This document shows, piece after piece, positions 41,219 through 54,481 of a DNA stretch of 64,000 nt. Positions within the stretch are counted from its first letter, which is position 1. Every line of letters begins with the position of its first letter. Source of the stretch: Symsagittifera roscoffensis (taxonomy: Eukaryota > Xenacoelomorpha > Acoela > Convolutidae); NCBI RefSeq assembly GCF_963678635.1, contig NC_087065.1, forward strand, positions 47,058,381 to 47,122,380. The letters are read 5' to 3'. The notes beneath the pieces are model-generated. The model saw nothing but the letters and a program-made list of their open reading frames with translations. It was not told the origin of the DNA and did no database searches. The position numbers and the translations under genes are program-made.

Positions 41219-41829
41219 GGACTGATGGTTGTTGGCAGTAGTTTCTGTTGGTTTTCAATGTTCTTCATATTACAATTGAAGCCATCCCTATTTCATTTCG
41301 CCTTGTCAGTTTCTCTGATATTGCAGGCAATGGCTAGATCTCTGGAAGCCCCCCTCAAAAAGGTTCAAATTATTCCCGGTCTCTTTGCTTGCGGTTTACA
41401 AGCTTTTATCTCTAAGAGGTTTGTTAAAATACCTCTATATGGATATTATACGTCTGTTTGATTGTTTGTAAAAAAGAACATCAAATAGCGCCAAAAAAAT
41501 CAGAAAAAGATAGCTAGGACTTTCAGTCGAGGGTTTTGTGGGCAAAACCCCTTTTTCCTCTTTGCAGAATCCTAAAACTAAGATCAAACGTAACTTTTTG
41601 AGGGCTTTTGATCTTCTCAATCTATTAAACTTTTTCCGTTTCTTCGCTGATCCGCTTATCTTCTGCAGCTTCAGATACCTTCATAGCGTTGTTATTCTAT
41701 GTCTCTCGGCTGGCTCTTTCTGTGTCCGGCTCGTTTCCTGTTGCTTGTTCCAAGATGAGTGTCTCAGTTTCCGGGACCTCCGCTTCGTTAAGTCTTTCGA
41801 TGTCCAGATTCCCTTTTGCGGTTAACGTC

Positions 41830-42848
41830 AATTGATTTTGGTCGCTCCATTGGTTCCAGGAATGTGCGGTTCCATGGTGTGATTTGGCCAGAATGAAGGA
41901 GTTCCCCTCAAGTTCGATTCAATTGACTGCGCCATAATAAACTGTTGGAAAATTCTAATTAGGTTTGTACAAACTATTGACAACTAAACTAAAAGAGTAA
42001 AAAAATAAGAAACGAGTTGAATCAAAAGGTCGGTCTAAAATTAACAAGAACATGAATGATCGGCCGGCGGTCAATTCGTTCAGTAAATCTAATCAATACC
42101 GAAGGTCCAAATAATGGAATTTTAGAACAAATCACATTGTTCCCCCAAAGATGTTCTAAGTTCTAATGATTGAACTCAAGCTAATTCTCTATGCACGTAG
42201 GTTGAACAAGATATACACAACGCACTCGTACCGAAATAGATGGACAGAGATAAAGCACAGAGATCAAGCTACAAATGAAATTTTTGTATGTATAGAGCTG
42301 AACAAAATGGGTGAACATACAGAATTTACAAGGGTGTCATCTCAGCTGAAACGAATAAAATTACCGAAATGTACACTTATCAAGTACAACACACGAAATT
42401 AAAAATGAAATACGGGAAAAAATTTAAAGCATTGAATTTTTGGAATTTTTTAAAAAATACATGGTGGAAAAGTTTTTGTTGAAGTTCATATCTAAATCAT
42501 CTAATCAATTTCAAAGATCTGAGTCGATGGTTGACGATGTAATGCTAGCATTATACGTTTCTTTTATTGCTGTTTGGTGTTTCTAGATGAATTTGGGGGT
42601 TGATTCACTGAGACATTTAGAAAAGATTGTCTTTAGACTTCGATTGGAATTGTCCGATGGGTTAGAATTTGATGAAAACCAAATTAGAGTGATCTCGGCT
42701 GGTAGCGATCATTTTGGTAGCAGATCCACTTGTGGGCTCAGGAAATCCATTTGTGAAGTGCATTGAATTTGGTTCATTGATCATTTCTTTGTCCTTTTAA
42801 ATTACCTTGAGGTCTAAGAAATCCATTTCGGACACTTAGTTGATTAAT
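41830..42848. other. AT-rich spacer without supported genes
   Basis: Only short frames. The plus-strand frame at 42166-42402 has no recognisable features. It probably contains untranslated or decayed retroelement sequence. Confidence 0.4.
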
Positions 42849-42885
42849 CTACGCTCTTCGTAGAGTTTGGGAGGGCCAGCATTTT

Positions 42886-43245
42886 TCATGGTCTGGTTGG
42901 TCTTGATTGGAATTTGATCGGTGGAGGTTCATCTGGCAAAATATCGAGCTGAATTGGTTCGGATTCCAACATTCTAGTGTCTGAATTTCCCGGTAGGTCG
43001 GGTTGTAAGGAGGAGACCGCCGATCCGCTTGAAAGAGCTGAGCTTGGATTAGTGATTTTGCAACCTGTAACACTCAAATCACGGTCAAAATCTGCCGGTA
43101 TATCGTCAAATTGAAGGGCCTTGTTATTCCTGACATCGCCGAAGAAGTCAATTATCACATCACAAGAACTTCGACTAAGAGAGGAAGAGCAACTTAGGTG
43201 TTTTGCGGTGACTCGGGAATCATTACTATAATCGCTGGTAGCCAA
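42886..43245 (-). pseudogene. Possible tail of gypsy Pol
   Basis: A 119-residue minus-strand frame lies downstream, in the retroelement sense, of the first integrase unit. It is Ser/Asp/Pro-rich and ends IKFQSRPTRP, similar in style to disordered Pol or Gag-Pol C-termini. It has no start or catalytic motif. The assignment rests mainly on position. Confidence 0.3.
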
Positions 43246-44031
43246 GTTGTTTCGTTGTTTGAGGCGGGAATGCAGAAAGTGGGGTTCGTCTGATGGGTTG
43301 TCGCCCCTGAAACCCTCTTTGCTTGGGACACTTTCCTTTTTTGGCTGAAGTTTTGGTGGCGCCGAAGAACAATTTTTCTTTAAAAGCTAGGTTCGACTTC
43401 CGCTAAGGCCGTTCTCGAGCGTTACTGTGTGGTCCGATGGTCCGAGGAGTCAATGAATTTTTCTTTGACCAGACTAAATTATGATTTCCAATTTTTCAGT
43501 TCGTAATCCTTCTGAAAAATTACCTCCAAGGCAAATTTCTTGGCGATTTGCGGATTTAATTGGGTCCTAGACGTGGGTGGTATAGTTACGGAAGGTTGTC
43601 CGCGCCGACTCTGGCCTATCGTCCATGTCTGCGTCAGTATATCTATCTTCTGCTCCATCGTATAATTACCAATTTCTGGCCTGTTGGTCCCAACTGATTG
43701 ATTCATCTATATCTATACGTTTGTCAAAGGAAATCAGGTGTTTCCATCCAGTGTTAGCAGTTCAATGTAAGTATTTTGTGATGGTAGAGCACTCTAGATG
43801 AGGCTGTTTTGTGATTCTCACTTTCAAAAAAACTTTCTCAAATGAAAAATTTAAAGTCGGTTTTGAGTACTCGAACTAAATGGCCAATAAATTAGATTCA
43901 ATAGTATATAGAAGACTTCCGACAAGTCCGTTTGATATATGATCTCCCACTGTTCAATAAATGTGTTCGATTTTGATTTTTTCCAAAATCATTTACAAAA
44001 GTGAGATAAATGTGTGAGCCATGGTAGATTC

Positions 44032-44229
44032 CTATTTTTCTTGGAATCCATGAACTAGAAAATAATCGTTTGAAAATGAGATAACGGAAAATGAAACTAA
44101 GTATTTCACCACCTTTGGGGAAGGTAATTTTGTAAGGCCTTGGATGCATAAAGCAACGTAATTCTTCGATCCCCAGAAAGGGTCCAATGGTCCTGCGAAA
44201 TCAAGGCCTGATTCTTCGTCCTCGAACAA
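44032..44229 (-). pseudogene. Gypsy integrase core fragment (unit 0)
   Basis: Contains SGLDFAGPLDPFWGSKNY then LCIQGLTKLPSPKVV, the first catalytic Asp region of a Ty3/gypsy integrase core. Flanking coding continues in other frames, broken by stops. Confidence 0.75.
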
Positions 44230-45773
44230 TACACTTGAAGTTTAGCCGTGTGTTCTCATCCCAACAGTACATTAAGGTTCTTAACGGCTTTCGGGTGTTG
44301 ATTGCAAGACATTCCTTGATGATATATCTCCCGATATATGTGCGGTCACCAGATATACTCAGCCCAAAAATTTCATGTTAAAGTGGTCGGAGTCTGTCTC
44401 AGGAGCATTGAGCTGAAAGCTCTCAGAATGGCAGCGGGCAAAACCAGTTCGTTGTCCAGAAAGAGAAGTTCGTCTTTCACGTATACGTCTTTTTCGTATT
44501 TCTTAAGGGCTCTGTGAATTCCCAGTAGATGGCCGCTTCTGCTGGTTAATTGAAGTCCCAGATAATTTTGTCGTCCTTAATAATAAATTGAAGCAATTTT
44601 CTTGAACAATTTTTTTCGGGCATCAGAGGTGACAAAAAAGACTAAAATTACTTTTTTTTAAGAGGGTCGAATGATCAAATGATAATTTAATCTTTAAACT
44701 TGGTGGCAAAAATATGTTACTCTGGTTTTTTTATAAAGAGCTCTGATGTATTACTACTTTTTTCAGGCCCATTGGTGTTTCTTTCTTCGACGTAATTAAA
44801 CATTCAATTGTCATAACGAGCTAGAGTAAGACTTTATCAGAGGAAGTAATGATTTTGTAGTTGAGTTTTGAATTAACAAGAGCTTAACATTTAGTTAAAC
44901 AAATTTCCACTCAAGGGTAGGAATTATTGCAAACTTTTGTCGACTGAGCGATACACGTAAAAATTATAGCAGTGGTGGGACACTTTCTTTTTTCCGGCTA
45001 AAGTTTTAGTGAGTCCATGAGGCAATTTTCCTTTAAAAGCTAGGTCCGACTTCAGCAACATGTGGTCGTTCTCGAGCGTTACTGTGTGGTCCGATGGTAC
45101 GAAGGGTCAATGAATTTTTCCTTGACCAGATTAAAATGTGATTTCCAAAATTTTCAGTTAGTAGTCCTTCCGTAAAAACTACCTCCAAGGCAACTTTTTT
45201 TGGAGATTTGCGGATTGTTTTGTTACCTAGACGGTGGGTGGTGTAGCTAATGGAAGGTTGTCCGCTGACTCCGGCTTCTGGTCTATGTCTGCTTCAGTAC
45301 ATCTATCTTCTGCTCCATCGTATAATTCCCAGTTTCTGGCCCGTTGGTCCAAAATGATTGATTTCTCTCTATCTATACGTTTGTCAAAGGAAATCAGTTG
45401 TTTCCATCCAGTGTTAGCAGTTCAATTTAACTGTTTTGTGATGGTAGAGCACTCTAGTGGAGGTTGTTTTGTGATTCTCAGTTTCAAAAAAAAAGTTTCT
45501 CAAATGAAAAACTTAAAGTCGGTTTTGAGTACTAGAACTACATAGCCAATAAACTAGATTCAACAGTATCTAGAATACTTTCGACAAGTCCGTTTGATAT
45601 ATGATCTCCTACTGTTCAATAAATGTGTTCATTTTTGATTTTTTCCAAAAAAAAATCATTTAAAAAAGTGAGATAAAAAGTGTGAACCATGGTAGATTCC
45701 TATTTTCCTTGGAATCCATGAAGTTGAAAATAATCGTTTGAAAATGAGATAACAGAAAATGAAATTAAGTTGT

Positions 45774-45980
45774 TCACCACCTTGGGGAAAGGTAATTTGG
45801 TAAGGCCTTTGGTGCAAAAAGGAACGTAATTCTTCGATCCCCAGAAAGGGTCCAATGGTCCTGCAAAATCAAGACCTGATTCCTCGTCCTCGAACGAGAC
45901 ACTTGAAGTTTAGCCGTGTGTTCCGATCCCAACAGTATTTTAAGGTTCTTAACGGCTTTCGGGTTTTGATTGCAAGACAT
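45774..45980 (-). pseudogene. Gypsy integrase fragment (unit 1)
   Basis: A frame with a zinc-domain-like start (MSCNQNPKAVKNLK) leads towards the core. The core itself is shifted to another frame, and a 144-residue alternative frame (45869-46303) overlaps. This shows frameshift decay. Confidence 0.65.
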
Positions 45981-47411
45981 TCCTTGATGATATATCTCCC
46001 GATATATGTGCGGTCACCAGATATACTCAGCCAAAAAATTTCACGCCAAAGTGGCCGGAGTCTAACTCCTGGAGCATTGAGTTGAAAGCACTCAGAATGG
46101 CAGCGGGCAAGACCAGTTTGTCGTCCAGAAAGAGAAGTGAGTCTTTCACGTATACGTCTTTTTCGTATTTCTTCAGGGCTCCGTGAATTCCCAGTGGATG
46201 GCCGCTTCTGCTGGTTAATTGAAGTCCCAGATAATTTTGTCGTCCTTGTTAATAAATTGAAGCTATTTTCTTGAATAATTTTTTCGGGCATCAGAGGTGA
46301 CAAAAACTGAAATTACTTTAAAATTTTTAAGAGGGTCGAATGATCAATCGATAAATTTCATCTTTAAACTTGGGGGCAAGAATATGTTACTCTGTTTTTT
46401 TTGTAAAGAGCTCTAATGTATTACTTACTTTCTCAGACCCAGTAGTGTTTCGTTCTCCGACGTAATTAAACATTCGTCTGACATAAGGAACTGGAATAAG
46501 ATTTTATCGGAAGAAGAAATGAATTGGTAGCTGATTTTTATTTACCTAGAGGTTAACATTTAGCTTAACAAATTTCCACACAAGCCTAGGAAATATTGCA
46601 AATTTTTATCGACTGAACGATACAAGTAAAAATCATAGCAGTGATGGGGCCACTTTTCTTTTTCCGGCTAAAGTTTTAGTGGGGCCAAGGAGCAATTTTC
46701 CTTTAAACGCTAGGTTCGACTTCCGCAACCTTAAGCCGTTCTGGAGCGTTACTGTGTGGTCCGATGGTCCGAAGAGTCAATGAAATTTCCTTTGGCCAGA
46801 ATAAAAGTACTGTTTCCATTTTTTTCACTTAGTAATCCTGTAAAAACTACTTCCAAGGCAAATTTCCTGGGCGATTTGCGGATTTAATTGGGTCCTAGAC
46901 GTCGACTCTGGCCTATGGTCCATGTCTGCGTCAGTATATCTATCTTCTGCTCCATCGCATAATTCCCAATTTCTGGCCTGTTGGTCCGAACTGATTGATT
47001 CATCTCTATCTATACGTTTAACAAAGGAACTCAGGTGTTTCCATCCAGTGTTAGCAGTTCAATTTAACTGTTTTGTGATGGTAGAGCACTCTAGTGGAGG
47101 TTGTTTTGTGATTCTCAGTTTCAAAAAAAAAGTTTCTCAAATGAAAAACTTAAAGTCGGTTTTGAGTACTAAAACTACATGGCCAAAAAACTAGATTCAA
47201 CAGTATATAGAATACTTTCGACAAGTCCGTTTGATATATGATCTCCTACTGTTCAATAACTGTGTTCTTTTTTGATTTTTTTCCAAAAAAAAATCATTTA
47301 AAAAAGTGAGATAAAAAGTGTGAGCCATGGTAGATTCCTATTTTTCTTGGAATCCATGAAGTTGAAAATAATTGTTTGAAAATGAGATAACAGAAAATGA
47401 AATTAAGTTGT

Positions 47412-47618
47412 TCACCACATTGGGGGAAGGTAATTTGGTAAGGCCTTTGATGCATAAAGGAACGTAATTCTTCGATCCCCAGAAAGGGTCCAATGGTCCT
47501 GCGAAATCAAGACCTGATTCCTCGTCCTCGAAGGAGACACTTGAAGTTTAGCCGTGTGTTCCGATCCCAACAGTACTTTAAGTTTCTTAACGGCTTTCGG
47601 GTTTTGTTTGCAAGACAT
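47412..47618 (-). pseudogene. Gypsy integrase fragment (unit 2)
   Basis: Nearly the same 68-residue frame as in unit 1 (MSCKQNPKAVKKLK start), with the same downstream frame shift. The shared lesion shows that the units descend from an already broken copy. Confidence 0.65.
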
Positions 47619-50154
47619 TCCTTGATGATATATCTCCCGATATATGTGCGGTCACCAGATATACTCAGCCCAAATATTTCACGCCAAATTGGCCGGAGTC
47701 TAACTCCTGGAGCATTCAGTTGAAAGCACTCAGAATGGCAGCGGGCAAAACCAGTTCGTTGTCCAGAAAGAGAAGTTCGTCTTTCACGTATACGTCTTTT
47801 TCGTATTTCTTCAGGGCTCCGTGAATTCCCAGTGGATGGCCGCTTCTGCTGGTTAATTGAATTCCCAGATAATTTTGTCGTCCTCGTTAACAAATTGAAG
47901 CAATTTTCTTGAATAATTTTTTCGGGCATCAGAGGTGACAAAAAAACTGAAATAACCTTGTAATTTTTAAGAGGGTCGAATGATCAAATAGTAAATTTCA
48001 TCTTTAAACTTGGGGGCAACAATATGTTAATCTGTTTTTTTTTTGTAAAGAGCTCTAATGTATTATTTACTTTCTCAGACCAGAAGTGTTTCGTTCTCCG
48101 ACGTAATTAAACATTCGTTTGTCATTGGGAACTGGAATAAGACTTTATCGGAGGAAGAAATGAATTTGTAGCTGAATTTTTTTTTACCAAGAGATTAACA
48201 TTTAGCTTAACAAATTTCCACACAAGCCTAGGAACTATTGCAAATTTTTATCGACTTAACGATACAAGTAAAAATCATAGCAGTGGTGGGGCCACTTTTC
48301 TTTTTCCGATTAAAATTTTAGTGTAGCCCGGGAGCATTTTTCCTTTAAGAACTAGGTCCAACTTCCGAAACATTTGGCCGTTCTCGACCGTTATTGTGTG
48401 AGCCGATGGTCCGAAGAGTCAATGAAATTTCCTTTGGCCAGAATAAAAGTACTGTTTCCATTTTTTTCACTCAGTAATCCTGTAAAAACTACCTCCAAGG
48501 CAAATTTCTTGGGCGATTTGCGGATTTAATTGGGTCCTAGACGTGGGTGGTGTAGCAAACGGAAGGTTGCCCGCGCCGACTCTGGCCTATGGTCGATGTC
48601 TGCGTCAGTATATCTATCTTCTGCTCCTTCGTATAATTCCCAGTTTTTAGCTTTTTGGTCCAAAATGATTGATTTCTCTCTATCTGTACGTTTGTCAAAG
48701 GAAATCAGGTTTTTGCATCTAGTGTTAGCAGTTCAGTTTAGGTGTTTTTTGATGTTAGTGCAATCTATTGGAGGTTGTTTTGTGGTTTTCAGGTTTCCAG
48801 TTACACTCAGCCAAAAACTTCACGCCAAAGTGGCCGGAATCTGTCTCAAGGAGCATTGCGGTAAAAGCTCTCCAAATGGCAGCGCGCAAAACCATTTCTT
48901 CTTCCAGGAAGAGAAGTTCGTCTTTCAAGTGTACGTCTTCTCCTATTTCATAATGTAGGCTGCGTGAATTCCCAGTGGATGGCTGCTTTTGCTAGTTAAA
49001 TGAAGTCCGAGATGATTTTGACGTCCTTGTTCAAAAAGTGAAGCAATTTTTTTGAACAATGGTTTTCGGGCATCAGAAGTGACGAAAAAAATTGAAATTG
49101 CCTTGTTTCTTTGAAAGGTTCAAATGATCAAATGATGAACTTCATCTTTAAACTTGTGGGCGATAATTTGTTACTCTGGTTTTTTAATAAAGAGCTCTGA
49201 TGTATTACTACTTTTTTCAGGCCCATTGGTGTTTCTTTCTTCGACGTAATTAAACATTCAATTGTCATAATGAGCTAGAGTAAGACTTTATCAGAGGAAG
49301 TAATGATTTTGTAGTTGAATTTTGAATTAACAAGAGCTTAAGATTTAGTTAAACAAATTTCCACTCAAGGGTAGGAATTATTGCAAACTTTTGTCGACTG
49401 AGCGAAACACATAAAAATAATAGCAGTGGTGGAACACTTTCTTTTTTCCGGCTAAAGTTTTAGTGAGTCCATGGGGCAATTTTCCTTTAAAAGCTAGGTC
49501 CGACTTCAGCAACATGTGGTCGTTCTCGAGCGTTACTGTGTGGTCCGATGGTACGAAGGGTCAATGAATTTTTCCTTGACCAGATTAAAATATGATTTCC
49601 AAAATTTTCAGTTAGTAGTCCTTCCGTAAAAACTACCTCCAAGGCAACTTTTTTTGGAGATTTGCGGATTGTTTTGGTACCTAGACGGTGGGTGGTGTAG
49701 CTAATGGAAGGTTGTCCGCTGACTCCGGCTTCTGGTCTATGTCTGCTTCAGTACATCTATCTTCTGCTCCATCGTATAATTCCCAGTTTCTGGCCCGTTG
49801 GTCCAAAATGATTGATTTCTCTCTATCTATACGTTTGTCAAAGGAAATCAGTTGTTTCCATCCAGTGTTAGCAGTTCAATTTAACTGTTTTGTGATGGTA
49901 GAGCACTCTAGTGGAGGTTGTTTTGTGATTCTCAGTTTCACAAAAAAAGTTTCTCAAATGAAAAACTTAAAGTCGGTTTTGAGTACTAGAACTACATGGC
50001 CAATAAACTAGATTCAACAGTATATAGAATACTTTCGACAAGTCCGTTTGATATATGATCTCCTACTGTTCAATAACTGTGTTCTTTTTTGATTTTTTTC
50101 CAAAAAAAAATCATTTAAAAAAGTGAGATAAAAAGTGTGAGCCATGTTAGATTC

Positions 50155-50358
50155 CTATTTTTCTTGGAATCCATGAAGTTGAAAATAATTGTTTGAAAAT
50201 GAGATAACAGAAAATGAAATTAAGTTGTTCTCCACATTGGGGGAAGGTAATTTGGTAAGGCCTTTGATGCATAAAGGAACATAATTCTTCGATCCCCAGA
50301 AAAGGGTCCAATGGTCCTCCGAAATCAAGGCCTGATTCTTCGTCCTCGAACGATACAT
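50155..50358 (-). pseudogene. Gypsy integrase fragment (unit 4)
   Basis: A frame with LFWGSKNYVPLCIKGLTKLPSP, the conserved segment after the first catalytic Asp. The DFAG part is lost by frame change. Confidence 0.65.
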
Positions 50359-53300
50359 TTGAAGTTTAGCCGTGTGTTCTCATCCCAACAGTACATTAAG
50401 GTTCTTAACGACTTTCGGGTATTGATTGCAAGACATTCCTTGATGATATAACTCCCGATATATGTGCGGTCACCAGATATACTCAGCCAAAAAATTTCAT
50501 GCCAAAGTGGCCGGAGTCTGTCTCATGGAGCATTGAGCTAAAAGCTCTCAGAATGGCAGCCGGCAAAACCAGTTCGTTGTCCAGAAAGAAAAGTTCGTCT
50601 TTCACGTATACGTCTTTTTCGTATTTCTTAAGGGCTCCGTGAATTCCCAGTGGATGGCCTCTTCTGCTGGTTAATTGAAGTCCCAGATAATTTTGTCGTC
50701 CTTAATAATAAATTGAAGCAATTTTCTTGAACAATTTTTTTCGGGCATCAGAGGTGACAAAAAAGACTGAAATTACTTTTTTTAAGAGGGTCGAATGATC
50801 AAATGATAAATTTAATCTTTAAACTTGGTGGCAAGAATATGTTACTCTGGTTTTTTTATAAAGAGCTCTGATGTATTACTACTTTTTTCAGGCCCATTGG
50901 TGTTTCTTTCTTCGACGTATTAAACATTCAATTGTCATAACGAGCTAGAGTAAGACTTTATCAGAGGAAGTAATGATTTTGTAGTTGAATTTTGAATTAA
51001 CAAGAGCTTAAAATTTAGTTAAACAATTTCCACTCAAGGGAAGGAATTATTGCAAATTTTTGTCCACTGAGCGATACACGTAAAAATTATAGCAGTGGTG
51101 GGACACTTTCTTTTTTCCGGCTAAAGTTTTAGTGAGTCCATGGGGCAATTTTCCTTTAAAAGCTAGGTCCGACTTCAGCAACATGTGGTCGTTCTCGAGC
51201 GTTACTGTGTGGTCCGATGGTACGAAGGGTCAATGAATTTTTCCTTGACCAGATTAAAATATGATTTACCAAATTTTTCAGTTAGTAGTCCTTCCGTAAA
51301 AACTACCTCCAAGGCAAATTTTTTGGGAGATTTGCGGATTTTTTTGGTGCCTAGACGGTGGGTGGTGTAGCTAACGGAAGGTTGTCCGCTGACTTCGGCT
51401 TCTGGTCTATGTCTGCTTCAGTACATCTATCTTCTGCTCCATCGTATAATTCCCAGTTTCTGGCCCATTGGTCCAAAATGATTGATTTCTCTCTATCTAT
51501 ACATTTGTCGAAGGAAATCAGTTGTTTCCATCCAGTGTTAGCAGTTCAATTTAACTGTTTTGTGATGGTAGAGCACTCCAGTGGAGGTTGTTTTGTGATT
51601 CTAAGTTTCAAAAAAAAAGTTTCTCAAATGAAAAACTTAGAGTCGGTTTTGAGTACTAGAACTACATGGCCAATAAACTAGATTCAACAGTATCTAGAAT
51701 ACTTTCGACAAGTCCGTTTGATATATGATCTCCCACTGTTCAATAAATGTGTTCAAAAAAAATCATTTAAAAAAGTGAGATAAAAAGTGTGAGCCATGGT
51801 AGATTCCTATTTTTCTTGGAATCCATGAAGTTGAAACTAATTGTTTGAAAATGAGATAACAGAAAATGAAATTAAGTTGTTCACCACATTGGGGGAAGTT
51901 AATTTGGTAAGGCCTTTGATGCATAAAAGAACGTAATTCTTCGATCCCCAGAAAGGGTCCAATGGTCCTGCGAAATCAAGACCTGATTCCTCGTCCTCGA
52001 AGGAGACACTTGAAGTTTAGCCGTGTGTTCCGATCCCAACAGTACTTTAAGGTTCTTAACGGCTTTCGGGGTTTGATTGCAAGAAATTCCTTGATGCTAT
52101 ATCTCCCGATATATGTGCGGTCACCAGATATACTCATCCCACAAATTTCACGCCAAAGGGGCCGGAGTCTAACTCCTCGAGCATTCAGCACTCAGAATGG
52201 CAGCGGGCAAAACCAGTTTGTTGTCCAGAAAGAGAAGTTCGTCTTTCACGTATACGTCTTTTTCGTATTTCTTCAGGGCTCCGTGAATTCCCAGTGGATG
52301 GCCGCTTCTGCTGGTTAATTGAAGTCCTAGATAATTTTGTCGTCCTCGTTAATAAATTGAAGCAATTTTCGTGAATAATTTTTTCGGGCATCAGAGGTGA
52401 CAAAAAACTGAAATTACTTTGTAATTTTTAAGAGGGTCCAATGATCAAATGATAATTTTCATCTTTAAACTTGGGGGCAAGAATATGTTACTCTGTTTTT
52501 TTTGTAAAGAGCTCTAATGTATTATTTACTTTCTCAGACCCAGTAGTGTTTCGTTCTCCGACATAATTGAGCATTCTTCTGTCATTGGGAACTGGAATAA
52601 GACTTTATCGGAGGAAAAAATGAATTAACATTTAGTTTAACAAATTTCCACACAAGCCTAGGAAATATTGCAAATTTTTATCGACTGAACGATACAAGTA
52701 AAAATCATAGCAGTGGTGGGGCCACTTTTCTTTTTCCGGCTAAAGTTTTAGTGGAACCCGAGAGCATTTTTCCTTTAAGAACTAGGTCGAACTTCCGCAA
52801 CATTTGGCCGTTCTCGACCGTTATTGTGTGAGCCGATGGTCCGAAGAGTCAATGAAATTTCCTTTGGCCAGAATAAAAGTACTGTTTCCATTTTTTTCAT
52901 TTAGTAATCCTGTAAAAACTACCTCCAAGGCAAATTTCTTGGGCGATTTGCTGATTTAATTGGGTCCTAGACGTGGGTGGTGTAGTAAACGGAAGGTTGT
53001 CCGCGCCGACTCTGGCCTCTGGTCGATGTCTGATCCATCGTATAATTCCCAGTTTCTAGCCTTTTGGTCCAAAATGATTGATTTCTCTCTATCTGTACGT
53101 TTGTCAAAGGAAATCAGGTTTTTGCATCTAGTGTTAGCAGTTCAGTTTAGGTGTTTTTGATGTTAGTGCAATCTATTGGAGGTTGTTTTGTGATTTTCAG
53201 GTTTCCAGTTACACTCAGCCAAAATCTTCACGCCAAAGTGGCCGGAGTCTGTCTCAAGGAGCATTGCGGTAAAACCTCTCCAAATGGCAGCGCGCAAAAC

Positions 53301-54292
53301 CATTTCTTCTTCCAGTAAGAGAAGTTCATCTTTCAAGTGTACGTCTTCTCCTATTTGGCCGTTCTTCTCCAGGTAGGCTGCGTGAATTCCCAGTGGATTG
53401 GCTGCTTTTGCTAGTTAAATGAAGTCCCAGATGATTTTGACGTCCTTGTTCAAAAAATGAAGCAATTTTTTTGAACAATGGTTTTCGGGCATCAGAAGTG
53501 ACGAAAAAAACTGAAATTGCCTTGTTTTTTAAAAGGTTCAAATGATCAATTGATGAACTTCATCTTTAAAATTGTGGGCAATAATATATTACTCTGGTAC
53601 TTTTACAAAGAGATCTGATGTATTACTACTTTTTTCAGGCCCAGTGGTGTTTCTTTCTTCGACGTAATTAAACATTCAATTGTCATAATGAACAAGAGTA
53701 AGACTTTATCAGAGAAAGTAATGATTTTATAGTTGAATTTTGAATTAACAAGAGCTTAAAATTTAGCAAAACGAATTTCCACTCAAGGGTAGGAATTATT
53801 GCAAAATTTTATAGACTGAGCGATACACGTAAAATTAATAGCAGTGGTGAGACACTTTCTTTTTTCCGGCAAAAGTTTTAGTGAGGCCAAGGGGCAATTT
53901 TCCTTTAAAGCTAGGTCCGACTTCAGCAACATGTGGCCGTTCTCGAGCGTTACGGTGTGGTCCGATGGTCCGAAGGTTCAATGAATTTTTCCTTGACCAG
54001 ATTAAAATATGATTTCCAATTTTTTCAGTTAGTTGTCCTTCTGCAAAAACTACCTCCAAGGCAAATTTTTCGGGAGATTTTCGGATTTTTCTGGTACCTA
54101 GACGGTGGGTGGTGTAGTTACCGGAAGTTTGTCCGCTGACTTTGGCCCATGGTCTATGTCTGCGTCAAAACATCTATCTTCTGCTCCATCGCATGTTTCC
54201 CAATTTCTGGCCCGTTGGTCCAAAATTATTGATTTCTCTCAATCTGTACGTTTGTCAAAGGAAATCAGGTTTTTCCATCCAGTGTTAGCAGT

Positions 54293-54481
54293 TCATTTTA
54301 ACTGTTTTGTGATGGTAGAGCACTCTATTGGAAGTTGTTTTGTGACTCTATGGTTCAAAATAACTTTCTCAATTGAAAAACTTAAAGTTGGTTTTGAATA
54401 CTTGAACTGCATGGCTAATAAACTAGGTTCAACAGTAAATAGAAGTCTTTCGACAAGTCTGTTTGATCTATGATCTCCCAC
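54293..54481 (-). pseudogene. Gypsy integrase fragment with GDHRSN motif (unit 7)
   Basis: MGDHRSNRLVERLLFTVE, the segment carrying the catalytic Glu of Ty3/gypsy integrases, followed by a helix-rich stretch. This is the clearest proof of family in the array, since most other units have lost this frame. Confidence 0.75.
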
